Positions 33,990 to 34,065 of a stretch of DNA of 34,065 nucleotides are shown one piece after another. Made by a program: the position numbers and the translations under genes. Numbering within the stretch: position 1 is the first letter of the stretch; each line of letters begins with the position of its first letter. This stretch comes from an uncultured Alphaproteobacteria bacterium. GTDB lineage: Bacteria; Pseudomonadota; Alphaproteobacteria; RF32; CAG-239. The notes under the pieces were generated by a model. That model worked only from the letters and a program-made list of their open reading frames with translations, was not told the DNA's origin and made no database searches. The stretch is taken from NCBI GenBank assembly GCA_944390895.1, contig CALXRQ010000001.1:81563-115627 (forward strand), written 5' to 3'.

Positions 33990-34065
33990 TGGCGCGCCCG
34001 GCAGGATTCGAACTTACAACCTTCTGATCCGTAGTCAGATGCTCTATCCAATTGAGCTACGGGCG
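33990..34065 (-). tRNA. tRNA-Arg (anticodon ACG), missing its first base at the window edge
   Basis: The minus strand folds as a full tRNA: D arm GCTC/GAGC, anticodon stem TCTGA/TCAGA around loop CTACGGA (anticodon ACG, which after A34 deamination reads CGU, CGC and CGA), T loop TTCGAAT, discriminator G and an encoded CCA (33990-33992). The first acceptor base lies outside the window. In the T stem GTAAG faces CCTGC, giving one T-G wobble and one A-C mismatch, which is unusual for a tRNA. Confidence 0.93.

Overview
The window looks like a chromosomal segment of an alphaproteobacterium, probably a streamlined or host-associated one such as an uncultured gut lineage. The evidence is gene order and family type. 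There is mutM with a crotonase on one strand and a UbiB-family remnant on the other, ihfB-lapA-accD, a DivL-type PAS protein, a J-protein with an N-terminal Cys/His patch typical of alphaproteobacteria, and dnaK with dnaJ. Base composition is moderate by eye. Genes are tightly packed. I see no insertion sequence, phage gene, CRISPR array or rRNA. Species-level placement is inference.

Layout. 1-2 kb (minus): mutM, a small exported protein and an enoyl-CoA hydratase form a tight operon. 2-3.8 kb (plus): a shortened UbiB-family protein without its catalytic motifs, then a J-domain protein. 3.8-6.4 kb (minus): a charged hypothetical protein and a DivL-like protein of PAS domains that stops before any kinase domain. 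6.4-7.2 kb: tsaB. 7.2-11 kb: two membrane-anchored TPR proteins flanking a membrane protein with an eroded endonuclease/exonuclease/phosphatase domain. 11-14 kb: a Lon-type AAA protease translationally coupled to a low-molecular-weight protein tyrosine phosphatase. 14-18.3 kb (minus): a membrane protein, yejA and yejB, without yejE and yejF. 18.4-22.4 kb (plus): accA-rmuC and ihfB-lapA-accD, so both carboxyltransferase subunits of acetyl-CoA carboxylase lie here. 22.4-24 kb: an AMP phosphorylase-like enzyme. 24-33.5 kb: dnaK and dnaJ, separated by a 6-kb minus-strand pair encoding very large proteins (665 and 1336 aa) that I do not recognise. 33.5-34 kb: an MliC-type lysozyme-inhibitor lipoprotein, and tRNA-Arg(ACG) running off the right edge.

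Functional themes are protein quality control (dnaK, dnaJ, a second J-protein, Lon-like protease), fatty-acid synthesis (accA, accD), DNA repair and genome maintenance (mutM, rmuC, ihfB), tRNA modification (tsaB) and the envelope (YejAB, MliC, LapA-like, TPR membrane proteins). A repeated theme is reduction of known families: UbiB without its KxGQ and nucleotide-binding motifs, DivL without a kinase module, an EEP domain without most of its active site, Yej without its second permease and ATPase, and zinc modules of MutM and DnaJ each short of a cysteine. The two large proteins between dnaK and dnaJ are the best candidates for something undescribed.
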